From Sacculina carcini (lineage: Eukaryota > Arthropoda > Thecostraca > Sacculinidae): a stretch of 64,000 bases of DNA. Shown here piece by piece: positions 8,055 to 18,199 of this stretch. A program made the translations under genes and the position numbers. The DNA lies in NCBI GenBank assembly GCA_916048095.2, contig OU696597.1, forward strand, positions 2,192,542 through 2,256,541, given 5' to 3'. The notes beneath the pieces were generated by a model. The model was not told the DNA's origin, did not search any database, and worked only from the letters and a program-made list of their open reading frames with translations. The first letter of the stretch is position 1. Every line of letters begins with the position of its first letter.

Positions 8055-9353
8055 CGAGTTTGTGTGTGTGTTTGTGTGTCAGTGATGTTTGTGTGTGTTT
8101 GTCAGTGATGTTTGTGTGTGTTTGTGTCAGTGATGTTTGTGTGTGTTTGTGTCAGTGATGTTTGTGTGTTTTTGTGTCAGTGATGTTTGTGTGTGTTTGT
8201 GTCAGTGGTGTGTGTGTGTGTGTGTCAGTGATGTGTGTTTGTGTGTCAGTGGTGTTTGTGTGTTTGTGTCAGTGGTGTGTGTGTTTGTGTGTGTCAGTGA
8301 TGTTTGTGTGTGTTTGTGTCAGTGATGTTTGTGTGTGTTTGTGTCAGTGGTGTGTGTGTGTGTGTGTCAGTGATGTGTGTTTGTGTGTCAGTGGTGTTTG
8401 TGTGTTTGTGTCAGTGGTGTGTGTGTTTGTGTGTGTCAGTGATGTTTGTGTGTGTTTGTGTCAGTGATGTTTGTGTGTGTTTGTGTCAGTGATGTTTGTG
8501 TGTTTTTGTGTCAGTGATGTTTGTGTTTTTGTGTGTCAGTGATGTTTGTGTGTGTTTGTGTCAGTGATGTTTGTGTGTGTTTGTGTGTGTGTCAGTGGTG
8601 TTTGTGTGTTTGTGTCAGTGATGTTTGTGTTTGTGTGTGTCAGTGGGGTTTGTGTGTTTGTGTCAGTGATGTTTGTGTGTGTTTGTGTCAGTGATGTTTG
8701 TGTGTGTTTGTGTGTCAGTGATGTTTGTGTTTGTGTGTGTCAGTGATGTTTGTGTGTGTGTGTGTGTCAGTGATGTTTGTGTGTGTTTGTGTGTGTGTCA
8801 GTGGTGTTTGTGTGTTTGTGTCAGTGATGTTTGTGTTTGTGTGTGTCAGTGGGGTTTGTGTGTTTGTGTCAGTGATGTTTGTGTGTGTTTGTGTCAGTGA
8901 TGTTTGTGTGTGTTTGTGTGTCAGTGATGTTTGTGTTTGTGTGTGTCATTGATGTTTGTGTGTGTGTGTGTCAGTGATGTTTGTGTGTGTGTGTGTGTGT
9001 GTCAGTGATGTTTGTGTGTTTGTGTGTCAGTGATGTTTGTGTGTGTTTGTGTCATTGATGTTTGTGTTTGTGTCAGTGATGTTTGTGTTTGTGTGTGTCA
9101 GTGATGTTTGTGTGTGTGTGTTTGTGTCATTGATGTGTGTGTGTTTGTGTCATTGATGTTTGTGTGTGTGTCATTGATGTTTGTGTGTGTGTGTGTGTCA
9201 GTGATGTTTGTGTGTGTTTGTGTCATTGATGTTTGTGTGTGTGTGTCAGTGATGTTTGTGTGTGTGTGTGTGTCAGTGATGTTTGTGTGTGTGTGTGTGT
9301 GTGTCAGTGATGTTTGTGTGTGTGTGTGTGTGTGTCAGTGATGTGTGTGTGTG
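8055..9353. repeat. TG-rich minisatellite, left block
   Basis: Imperfect tandem array of units of about 22-30 bp built as (TG)n TTTG TGTCAGTGATGTT, with GG and CATT variants. Several higher-order segments recur: about 8135-8330 is repeated with small changes at 8300-8495. The continuation after the inserted LINE is at 10916-11480. Open frames rich in Val-Cys are artefacts. Confidence 0.95.
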
Positions 9354-10915
9354 TGTTTTTTTTATGTTTTTTTTAAATTTTTTTTGACACAAACAAATAT
9401 ATTTACAAACGCGTACACATATTCACAATACTACTATAAAACAATGGAGGCGGCGTTGCCACGAATGACGGCCAGGCTTATTCGCTGTCGAAGCCAGGCC
9501 GTCTCTCGCGGCTCCCCTGAACGCTCACTTATTCTGCCGCCCAGGAGCTTCACGAAGTCGTCCAGGGATGCCCCCATCACGCCGGTGGTCTCGATGGCCA
9601 GCGGCACGAAATCGTACCGCTGGCACAGTTCTGAGTAGCGCCGCCGCTTTCGGACTTCCGCCGCCTGCGCTGCTGCCCCGGGAGTGACCGCGCCGTCCAG
9701 CAGATGTGTGTCACAGAACGTGTTGACGCAGGTCACATCCCAGAGCAGCGACTTGCCGTGCCGCACCGGGAACACGGTGATTCCGTCCGGTCGGCGGCCG
9801 TCGCCGCGGTCAAGGCCTTGAGGCTCCAGCACCGCGGCGATTCCTGCCGACGCCAAACTGCGGCGAATGATGTTGTTCAGCGCCGTGTGGCGTGGCAGGC
9901 GGCCGGCATTGCGACTGCAGGAGAGGCTATGGTGGCCCCACCTGTCAGTTGTGGCACCGCAGCGACACCTGTGCGGCTCTTGTACTGCGGCACCAAGTCG
10001 CAACGCCACGCCGACTCGGACGGCTTCGTCTGGCAGCAGCAAGCCGAGGCTGGCGACAGGCAGCGCTGACAGCCAAGCGCCACTGTGAGGAGCGGCCGCG
10101 GCCAGGAGACGGGCTCGGCACAGCTGGTTCGCGCCTCCGAGGAGATGTTCTTGGCGGACGGAGGAAGATCGGTCGTCTAGGTGGCGCTGGTGCAGTGGCT
10201 CGCTCGCGCTGAAGTCCGGGCACATGGTGTCCACGAACTCCTCGATGGCTGCCACCAGAGAGCAGGGTCTGTCACCGCTTGTGCGGTGGTTAATGAGACA
10301 GACCAAGTCTCTGGTAGCTTCCAGCGAGGCGATGTGGGCAGGTAGTGCCACGTCGCTCAGCCGTCTGGCTCCGATACCTCCGTGGCGGACCGGAAGAGAA
10401 GCCTGCAGCCACTGTGCGTCTGACATGGCGACATTGCAGCAATCGCTGATGGCCGATCTCAGCTGCTCGTCGATGTCACCCATTTGTTCGCGGGCCTGGT
10501 ACAACGGCGCTGCTCTCAGTAGGTATATTGCCCGCGGAACCGATGCGTACCTGCTGAGAAAAAACAGCGCCGGGTGCGAGCCGATGTTGACTGAGCGCTG
10601 GATCAGCAGGGACGTTTGGCCCTCGATTCTGTTGAGCGCCTCTGCAATGCCGCCAGTCTGCACTGGTGCGCCGAGCAGATGCAGGTCGGAGAGCTGCGTG
10701 ACTGTGGCCTAGGCGAGCAGTGATGTGGCGGCCGCGTTCGAGTCTTCGGTATCTGCTGGTCGTGTGTCAGTGGCTGGATCCAGACTGACAACTTCGCATT
10801 TGCCGGTGTTTAGCTCGAGGCCGATGCTGCCGAGGGCCGGGATCAGGCGGCTGACGTCTGCAAACACCACTTCCCTGGGGCCTGCCAGTGTGGCGTCGTC
10901 CAGGTACCACAGGTC
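9354..10915 (-). mobile_element. 5'-truncated LINE with nuclease-like C-terminus, inserted in the TG minisatellite (copy 1)
   Basis: The LINE lies inside the minisatellite: the same TG/TCAGTGATG array flanks it on both sides. Its 3' end is on the left, where the minus strand reads TTTGTGTC followed by three A-runs (the tail, 9354-9390) and then (AC)n. Its 5' truncation lies at about 10915, in the RT around the WYLDDA motif. The coding part is nearly open, with one TAG at about 10709. Copy 2 at 61.7-63.4 kb ends in the same GTCAAAAAAAA followed directly by (AC)n. Confidence 0.85.
9434..10910 (-). pseudogene. LINE reverse transcriptase C-terminal half with CCHC and PD-(D/E)XK-like region
   Basis: Coding starts at the cut RT motif WYLDDATLAG (about 10885-10912) and reads through NIGSHPALFFLSRYASVPRA and GIGARRLSDVALPAHIASL. 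A Cys/His cluster follows (CRCGATTDRWGHHSLSC), then a region with GDGRRPDGITVFP and LLWDVTCVNTF. A zinc cluster followed by RPD and D-V-T is the layout of the restriction-like endonuclease at the C-terminus of R2-type LINEs. Calling it PD-(D/E)XK-like is inference. One stop (TAG near 10709) splits the frame; the main open part is 409 codons from 10663. Copy 2 is closely similar, so the protein is recognisable over its whole length. Confidence 0.75.
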
Positions 10916-11450
10916 TGTGTGTGTGTGTCAGCGATGTTCGTGTGTGTCAGTGATGTTTGTGTCTGTGTCAGTGATGTTTGTGTTTGTGTCAGTGATGTTT
11001 GTGTGTGTTTGTGTCAGTGATGTGTGTGTGTGTGTGTGTGTGTGTCAGTGATGTTTGTGTGTGTTTGTGTCAGTGATGTGTGTGTGTGTGTGTGTGTCAG
11101 CGATGTTCGTGTGTGTCAGTGATGTTTGTGTTTGTGTCAGTGATGTTTGTGTGTGTGTGTGTGTGTGTGTCAGTGAGATTTGTGTCATTGGTGTTTGTGT
11201 GTGTCAGTGATGTTTGTGTGTGTTTGTGTCAGTGGTGTTTGTGTGTCAGTGATGTTTGTGTGTGTGTGTGTGTGTGTCAGTGATGTTTGTGTTTGTGTGT
11301 CAGTGGTGTTTGTGTGTGTGTGTCAGTGGTGTTTGTGTGTTTGTGTCAGTGATGTGTGTGTCAGTGGTGTTTGTGTGTGTGTCAGTGATGTTTGTGTGTG
11401 TTTGTGTCAGTGGTGTGTGTGTGTGTCAGTTGTGTTTGTGTGTGTTTATT

Positions 11451-11480
<30 letters not shown>
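10916..11480. repeat. TG-rich minisatellite, right block
   Basis: The same TCAGTGATGTTTGTGTG units as at 8055-9353, grading into a pure (TG)n run at about 11455-11490. Confidence 0.95.
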
Positions 11481-11489
<9 letters not shown>

Positions 11490-11815
11490 TAGTGTTTCAG
11501 TGTGTTTGTGTGTTTTGGTGTTTATGTGTGTGTTTGCTTATGTGTATGTATATATGTTTGTGCTTGCATGTGTGTTTGTGTGTGTGTGCGTGATTGTGCC
11601 TGTGTGTCTGTCTGTGTATGTGTCTAAATGTCTAATTTAGCGTAGTGTGTGTGTGTATTAATGTCTCATGTATGTATGTAATGTATTAATGTGTATTAAT
11701 GTGTGTGTGTGTATTAATATCTTAATGTAGCGTAGTGTTTTTGTGTTTGTTTGTGTGTGTTTTTATGTATCAATGTCTCAATATATCATGGTGTTTGTGT
11801 GTGTGTGTTTGTTGA
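11481..11815. repeat. Degenerate TG-rich and TATTAATG-rich simple sequence
   Basis: Mixed TGTG, TATG and GTATTAATGT repeats with no gene. Confidence 0.8.
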
Positions 11816-11822
11816 GGTGTAG

Positions 11823-12008
11823 GTAGCACCAGACGATGGTCACGTGACACCGGTGCTACAGCAGCGCCGACACACTGTCATTGTTCGCCAGCATCGTGAT
11901 GGTCAGCTACTGACTCGCTCTCGTACTGTACTAGATGATGGCGCCGGACATGTCGTATCATTGACTCTCCGCCTCAACTCGTGTCTCACATACACTCTAC
12001 TCTACCAG
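11823..12008 (+). CDS. Candidate internal exon, 62 codons, phase 0 at both ends, product unknown
   Basis: An acceptor-like GTTGAGGTGTAG (to 11822) follows a T/G-rich tract, and a good donor CAG|GTAATA starts at 12009. The 186 bases between are open in one frame: VAPDDGHVTPVLQQRRH, a middle with HRDGQLLTRSRTVLDDG, and SLTLRLNSCLTYTLLYQ. Length divisible by three and matching phases make it a plausible cassette exon, and its composition is unlike the surrounding simple repeats. No domain is recognised. It could be part of a host gene whose other exons lie outside the window, or an unknown repeat. Confidence 0.4.
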
Positions 12009-12009
12009 G

Positions 12010-12435
12010 TAATATACACTCTATATGTGGTATATTTCTGAGCTATCAGTGTGTGTGTGTGTGTGTGTGTGTTTGGGCTATGATGTTTGCGTATGCAAGT
12101 GTGTATGTTAGCGCGAGTGAAAGTGTGCGCGTGTTTGTGTGGCTGTGGTCCTTGCGCGAGCGGTAGATGTTTGTTTGTGAATGTGTGCGTGTCTGTATGC
12201 GCAGCACTGGTTATACAGGCAGATGGTGTGCACGTGTGTGTATGTGTGTGCGTGTGATTGTGTGTGTGTGTGGGTGTGCGTGTGTGCTGAACTTTGTTGG
12301 TGACTGTAACTAGGGGAAATGGTGAGTCGGTCTTGAGGCGTGTCTACGAGCGTTGTGGTCTTGTAGGCGCGCGTGAGACATCGCTGTCCCCCGCGCGCCT
12401 GTCCTGAATACATATTCTGGAACCGGACAAGAATG
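12010..12435. other. Microsatellite-rich stretch, possible further exon fragment unresolved
   Basis: TG-rich with islands of complex sequence (12295-12425, including CCCCGCGCGCCTGTCC). TACACTCTACTCT occurs twice, at about 11992 and 12450, which suggests a small local duplication. No convincing exon. Confidence 0.4.
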
Positions 12436-12439
12436 TGTT

Positions 12440-12690
12440 TACACTACATACACTCTACTCTGCTGTGTTTGTGTATTTTATGCGTGTGTGTGTGTGTTGT
12501 GTATTTTTATGCGTGTGTGTGTGTTGTGTATTTTTATGTGTGTGTGTGTTTGTTGTGTATTTTTATGTGTGTGTGTGTGTGTTGTGTATTTTTATGCGTG
12601 TGTGTGTGTGTGTTGTGTATTTTTATGTGTGTGTGTGTGTGTTGTGTATTTTTATGTGTGTGTGTGTGTAGGGTTGTCTGTGTGTGTGTG

Positions 12691-12724
<34 letters not shown>

Positions 12725-12793
12725 TGTCTCTCTCTCTGTGTGTGTGTGTGTGTGTGTGTCTCTTTCTCTGTGTGTGTAGGGTTGTGTGTGTGT

Positions 12794-12829
<36 letters not shown>

Positions 12830-12836
12830 GTGTGTG

Positions 12837-12868
<32 letters not shown>

Positions 12869-13176
12869 TGTCTCTTTCTCTGTGTGTGTAGGGTTGTGTG
12901 TGTGTGTCTCTCTCTCTCTCTCTCTCTCTCTATGTGTGTGTCTCTCTCTCTCTCTGTGTGTGTGTCTCTCTCTCTCTCTCTCTATGTGTGTGTCTCTCTC
13001 TCTCTCTCTCTATGTGTGTGTCTCTCTCTCTCTGTGTGTGTGTGTGTGTGTGTCTCTTTCTGTGTGTGTAGGTTTGTGTGTGTGTCTTTCTCTCAGTATG
13101 TTTGTATGTGTTCTTTGTGTTGTGTATTTGTGTTGTATTCGTGTGTGTGTGTGTTCGTGTTATCCGTGTGTGTGTG

Positions 13177-13207
<31 letters not shown>

Positions 13208-13215
13208 TTTCAGAG
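12440..13215. repeat. Compound (TG)n, (TC)n and GTGTTGTGTATTTTTATG array
   Basis: About 12475-12665 is a tandem of TGTG-rich units each containing TTGTGTATTTTTATG. From 12690 to 13060 blocks of (TC)n alternate with (TG)n. 13060-13215 returns to TG. Very long open frames here (Cys/Val/Ser/Leu only) are artefacts. Confidence 0.95.
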
Positions 13216-13299
13216 CGATAATGCGGGAAAACTGCTGAACTGAAAATGCAGGATAACATGCGCACGTTGTACACATGCCACATTCAAACTGTGTTAAAT

Positions 13300-14282
13300 A
13301 CGGTGGTTTCTGCGATAACTTTTTTCAACTTGCGATAAAGCGATAGCGATAAAAATTTAACTTGCCATAACAACAACATATATTTAATATAGCTCACATA
13401 TTTATACGCCGGTGCGAAATGAAACACAACTGACATAAACATCACAGTGAGCAGGTAGGAGGCACAAATAGAAAAATATATACACGTTTGTAAAACTGGA
13501 GCATTATAGATGGCCGTTGGCTATCAGATAGCTCATCCGCCCTTGAAACAGGTTTTGTTTGTATTCCTGCGGGATATCTAGCCACGCTACAAATCTCGCT
13601 GGTGATTCATGCACGCTTGGACCTGAGCAGGTAATCAGCAGTGCTGAACATGCGCTCCACGGCAGCAGAGCTGGTCATGACCGTGTTATACTTGATCAAC
13701 AGCGAGATCCACATCTTCCTATACATGCCGGGAATTGCCCAGACTTCACCTCTGCTATCTTGCTTCTGCGCCAGGTGTCCACCTCCTAATTGATAAGCTC
13801 CTCAATGCTGGGCTCATCATCTTCCATGGCAGTGGGGGTCTCCATGAAGGAAAATGTGTTGCCGCTGGCTTCCTTAGTCTTTTCTGTCCCTCCTAACTCG
13901 AGAACTCTAGCGAGACTGGCGCACTGCAGTTGGGAATAATGTGATTGATCTGCTACACACACACTTGGCAGCTCTCATATGAGGTTTTTCAGCATTCACT
14001 TGCAAGCCAGTGTTGATCCCTCTAGTCTCTACCCTATATATACTCTCAGCTTGAACTGGTCTGAAAACGTCAGGCGGGCTGTTGTGAATATTGTTACCGT
14101 GCATATTTGTTATTTTTACAAAAGTCTTTTGAACTTATCGTTTATCGTTCCTCATTTTGTTGGGACTAGTTATTAGTTAATGAGCGGTAATTTTAGAAAA
14201 CTGCGATAGACGATGAACGATAAAACGTTTGGCCTCAGCTTTAATTACCGTTTTACCATTTACCGCACGCGACAACCACTGT
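13300..14282 (-). mobile_element. hAT-type DNA transposon remnant, internally deleted
   Basis: The left end near 13302 reads CGGTGGTTTCTGCGATAAC. The right end at 14264-14282 reads CCGCACGCGACAACCACTG, reverse complement CAGTGGTTGTCGCGTGCGG, a diverged hAT-like terminal pair. GCGATAA/CGATAAA motifs cluster inside both ends. A fragment of the hAT dimerisation domain lies between. No 8-bp duplication was confirmed. Confidence 0.6.
13560..13860 (-). pseudogene. hAT transposase C-terminal dimerisation fragment
   Basis: Minus strand around 13720 to 13600 reads MYRKMWISLLIKYNTVMT, then SSAAVERMFSTADYLLRSKRA, the hallmark C-terminal block of hAT transposases. Just upstream (about 13790-13740) is EVDTWRRSKIAEV and a broken run to FPACIG. 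The reading frame is interrupted and the catalytic core is missing, so it cannot act alone. Confidence 0.75.
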
Positions 14283-14469
14283 GCAACATTGTTATGATAA
14301 CAGTGGTCTATCAATATGATATTTTCAATTTCAGTTGTGTGTGATGCTTGCTGGCTAGCTGACTAATGTATTAGTTTGATGCGTGCTATGATAATATATT
14401 AGTAATGTTCGTGTAATAGAACTGACAACAGCCTCACTAAGTGAAATAATTCCATTGCCCTTCGTATAT

Positions 14470-14965
14470 GCTTTGTGAGTGTGTGTGTGTGTGTGTTTGT
14501 GTGGGCATATGCACGGATGTTTGGTATTCTGTGTGTGTACATATGTATGTGGGTGTGTGTGTATGACAACTAGTATTCTGTGTGTGTGTACATATGTGTA
14601 TGTGGACATATGCACTGTCGCTTGGCGGTTGGCCATGTGTCGGTGTTGTTGGCGACAGTGCAATTATTGACACAGCGCTGTGTGTGAATTGCTTCACCTT
14701 GATGCTCGCGTTGCTTTATTTAGATATAGCTTCGAGTAGATATATCAGCCATTGTTCCCTTGTGATGTTGTGCCCGCTCGCACTCTGCCTGCATCTCTTG
14801 CAAAATCAGCGGACGGTAAATATAGTGCACCTATTGTATGTGTTTGTGTATATGCATGTGTATGCGTGTATGTGTGCATATGCATGTGTCATATGTGTGT
14901 GTGTGTGCATGTGTATGTGTCGTATGCGTGTGTGCATGTGCATGTATGATTGTGTGTGTGTGTGT
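14470..14965. repeat. TG/CATATG-rich simple repeats
   Basis: Two TG-rich clusters (14475-14610, 14838-14970) around a short complex piece with no recognised coding content. Confidence 0.85.
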
Positions 14966-14984
14966 GTGTTGTAATGCTTGCTAT

Positions 14985-15110
14985 ACACTATTATTAGCAC
15001 TAAAGTTAAACGTTGCTAATTTGGACGTGTGCGTTGATGCACGTTATATGCACGTATATGCACGTTTTGAGCAATACAAGTTTGGTTCGTTGTGATTGAA
15101 GTTTTTGTGA
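14985..15110. repeat. Dispersed repeat, copy 2 (copy 1 at 4.19-4.31 kb)
   Basis: Shares GTTGCTAATTTGGA, GTGTGCGTTGA and GGTTCGTTGTGATTGAAGTTT with copy 1. An insertion of GCACGTATAT-type repeats separates the halves here. Confidence 0.5.
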
Positions 15111-17452
15111 CTTATCATCCTGTCGATGATAGGTGTGTTTGTTGTGCCTTCCGCCACTTCACATACAAGCCTGTGACGTTTATCCGCTGCTCTGCACTTC
15201 AGCCTCATCCCAGCACGCTTGCTCACAACAAGTGTTGTTGACACTGTTTGGAGGGATCATTTCAGTTTCATAAAGTCAGTGAGATCAGTCGGTTGTTCGG
15301 TCACATCGGTCGTCGAACGCCAATTGTCAGATATCTTCAGTGTTCTTATTCAATTCAGCTTTGTTCACTTTCGTGAAGTTATTCGGTCACTGTTCGGCTG
15401 CTTTTATTCAAGACATTGTCAATTCAAGTGTGCACTCATCTGTGGTCATCTCATTGATATTGTGAAATTATTTGGTGGATAATTCTTCATGCAAGTGGAT
15501 TCACTCGACATTCAGCACGAGACCGGTATGAGAAACAAATGTCGTTCTATCCTGCAGGCGAAACTCTTGCAATCCAAGTGAACATTGGATCAATTCAGAG
15601 TTTTTACTCAAAGCTCAATAATAGAAAATTGTTAATTAGTTCTGCTTATGTCTGTAGAATTTATTCAAAAGCTTTTAAATAAATTAAATTGTAATTCCAA
15701 AGAATGAATAATAGAAATAAATGTGTATCTCCCTAATTGTATGCTTTTAGCGCATGTCAAGGCTTATGCTTGCTATATATATTCAATTAATGTTCGTATT
15801 AAATTTCAATTGGATATATTTTCAGTCCAATAACAACAATCGCAGATTTTTTTTAATCTATTTCCTGAATAAAAGTCAACAAACATAATAAACCAAATGT
15901 CCACCACTTCAAAACTAATGCAAAATAGTACAACTCTTAGCGTGATATTATTTTAAATTAAAATGTTTCATGTGTTCGTGTCATACAAAAAAGAATCTTT
16001 AGATAAATTTGTAAATATTATGTATTTTTTATCCCATATAATTTTTGCGTTAAAAGCGAATTATCAACCATGCAATGTTGCAACTTCCTGTCCTGTTTTT
16101 GCTGGTTGCTGTTTGGTTGTGTCTGTATGAAAGGTGATTGATTATATTGAGGTTATTACTTGATTTTAGGTCATTGTTTAATTAATTTGCTTATTTGCTC
16201 CAGTTTACTCTTATTTTAGCATCTCTGTGCATATCGGAATTGGGTTAATGTGATAGTATAAGGGATTATTACTGTTTGGCTGTGTAAGGTGTTATTTGTC
16301 GTAGGATTTTTAGGAATTCGATTATTTGTGTGAATTAGTGAGTAATTTGAATTCACCAGATCAATGTAGCTACATCACGCACAAGTTCAGCGTAATCGAT
16401 TTAATAGCGTCTGTGTGTATGCGTGCGTGATTTGGGTGTGTTCTCACCGAGTGTAATTTACGGGTAATGAGCATGGCTCGAGCTGTTCTGTCTCAATTGT
16501 CACATTTTTCCAGCAACAACTCAAAGGAGCTTATGGTTGCGGCCGCCACATCATTGCTTAAATAATTCCACTTGTTACAGCAGCTAAACGAGAAGCAATG
16601 TGTCCTCAAGAAGGCGCAGTATTTCGTTTTATTTAGTTTCCTCTTGTGGCCTAGTCTTCCAATACGCATGCATAGACATTATTAGAGTAAAAACATATAG
16701 AGGGAAAGACACACAGAATTGAAAACAACCAGGAAAAAGTGCAAATAACCAACAAATAAAGTGTGTGTGTGTATTAGTGTATGTGTGTTGTATGTGCTGA
16801 TGTGTCCCCCTTCCTCCCTCCTCACCGGGGGCACCTACAGTCACGCACGTGCATCAATGCTTACACAGCCTGAGTAGCAGCTATATTTGGCATGATCTAG
16901 TGCAGGCGTTCTCAACCTTTCCATGCTTTCATAGGCCTAATTAATTGTATAGTGTTTCCGCAAAGAGGTATTGAAATAATCGCAATATACTGCATATCTT
17001 CTAAATCTACTCAAAACTGCATCTACCGCTACTTGACACTAATATTAATTAAAAAATCGACCCAGTCTAGTGGTGATGTCGACATATTTAAAGCCGATCT
17101 CCGGGATTGAAGAGTAGATTCATGATAGCCTGGTATTCTAGTCGGCCATTGTAGATCACAAATGCACGGAATGATACACAACAATGTGTTTATTTCTCAT
17201 CCATTTGCCAAGCATATAATTTGTTTATGTGATACACGTGATCTTGCACATAATATTTCATATTTCTTATTCAAAATGCAGAAATGAATTGCTTTGATTA
17301 TCATTTAAATCACTTCAATGAGTCTTAGAGATGTTTAGAAAAAGCCCAAAGAATAATATAAATAAGACAAGAACAATTTCAAGGCTACTTTGCGCCTTGA
17401 AGTTCACTCAATTCTAAGCAACGTGCAGCGAAATTGAAGTGTTGCACTAATC
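15111..17452. other. Long stretch with no recognised gene
   Basis: 15120-15530 is moderately complex, with TCGGTCACATCGGTCG-type repeats of TCGGT, and ends in GACCG|GTATGAG, which could be a donor of an untranslated exon. Nothing else supports that. 15600-17450 is AT-rich. At 16903 CAGGCGTTCTCAACCTTTCC resembles one hAT end, but no partner end was found. Confidence 0.4.
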
Positions 17453-17696
17453 CAGTGCTTCTTAACCTTTTTTCTCTGATTCTCCACTTCTTAATGAGCC
17501 ATCTCTTCATTTTCCACAGCACAGTGCTGATAAATTCAATAAATTTAGTTGTTACATTAAATAAAATATCAAGAGGTTATTAGAAACAAAAATAAACGAA
17601 TTTGAATTGATAAAAACTGTCCGACCTTTAGTTTCCCACTTGGCAACTCATTCATTCCCAACTAGTGGGGAATTTTCCACAGGTTAAGAACCACTG
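17453..17696. mobile_element. hAT-type MITE with target duplication
   Basis: The left end is CAGTGCTTCTTAACC. The right end is GGTTAAGAACCACTG, whose reverse complement CAGTGGTTCTTAACC differs at one base of 15. The flanking 8-mers are CACTAATC (17445-17452) and CACTAAAC (17697-17704), a 7/8 match that fits the 8-bp duplication of hAT elements. The 244-bp element has no coding capacity and must have been moved by a transposase from elsewhere. Confidence 0.8.
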
Positions 17697-17772
17697 CACT
17701 AAACATCTGCGATGACGGCTCACAAACTCTTTCCTGCCACACTGGACCGAGCTCCATTCCTCTTTCTCTCGC

Positions 17773-17822
17773 CTGTACTAGCTGTAAGTACTAGCTGTAC
17801 TAGCTGTACTAGCTGTAAGTAG
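17773..17822. repeat. Short tandem repeat of CTGTACTAG/CTGTAAGTA units
   Basis: About five 9-10-bp units: CTGTACTAG, CTGTAAGTACTAG, CTGTACTAG, CTGTACTAG, CTGTAAGTA. Confidence 0.7.
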
Positions 17823-17989
17823 GCGGCACGTGTTTGTTACAAGCTCGCTGATTGGTCGACGAGTTGAATTTGTACTGTGCTTGTCTTCATGGTAAAGTAT
17901 GATGCAAGGTTAATGTGAGATGTGTCAGTACGCGGGTGATCAGTGCTGTAATGTAGTTCATTGTGCTAGTGTGTGTGTGTATTGTATAT

Positions 17990-18199
17990 GATGTCACCTT
18001 TCATGCCTGAAATTCTAGGTTATTAGTAGCTCGGTCCAATAAACCCACCCTAAACTTGACCGATACTGCGGTAATATTTGTCAAATATCATGTTTGTTCT
18101 ATATATTGAACAAAACCGGCCTTGCTCATCATTTACGTGTTAATGTACCTTTTTACCAAGTTATTTCATATATTTGTATTTTATTACAATTTATATAAA
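17990..18199. repeat. Duplicated segment, left half of locus 1 (paralogue at 25.74-25.92 kb)
   Basis: Shares CTTTCATGCCTGAAAT, AGCTCGGTCCAATAAACCCA and CCTTGCTCATCATTTA blocks with 25742-25918. It ends exactly at the Helitron-like 5' end at 18200. The other half resumes at 22227. Confidence 0.85.

Noticed and set aside
8137..9341. Many Cys/Val-rich open frames of 60-100 codons
   Set aside because: They are translations of the (TG)n minisatellite; all frames of such repeats stay open.
9704..10223. Plus-strand and alternative minus frames in the LINE
   Set aside because: GC-rich shadows of the LINE protein frame 9434-10663.
12373..13243. Open frames of up to 251 codons rich in Cys, Val, Ser, Leu
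   Set aside because: They come from (TG)n/(TC)n compound microsatellites and have no complexity.
13300..14282. 8-bp target duplication for the hAT remnant
   Set aside because: Left GTTAAATA and right TGCAACAT do not match; ends may be slightly off or decayed.
15111..15560. 5' untranslated exon with donor GACCG|GTATGAG
   Set aside because: A single donor-like site without coding sequence or partner exon is not enough.
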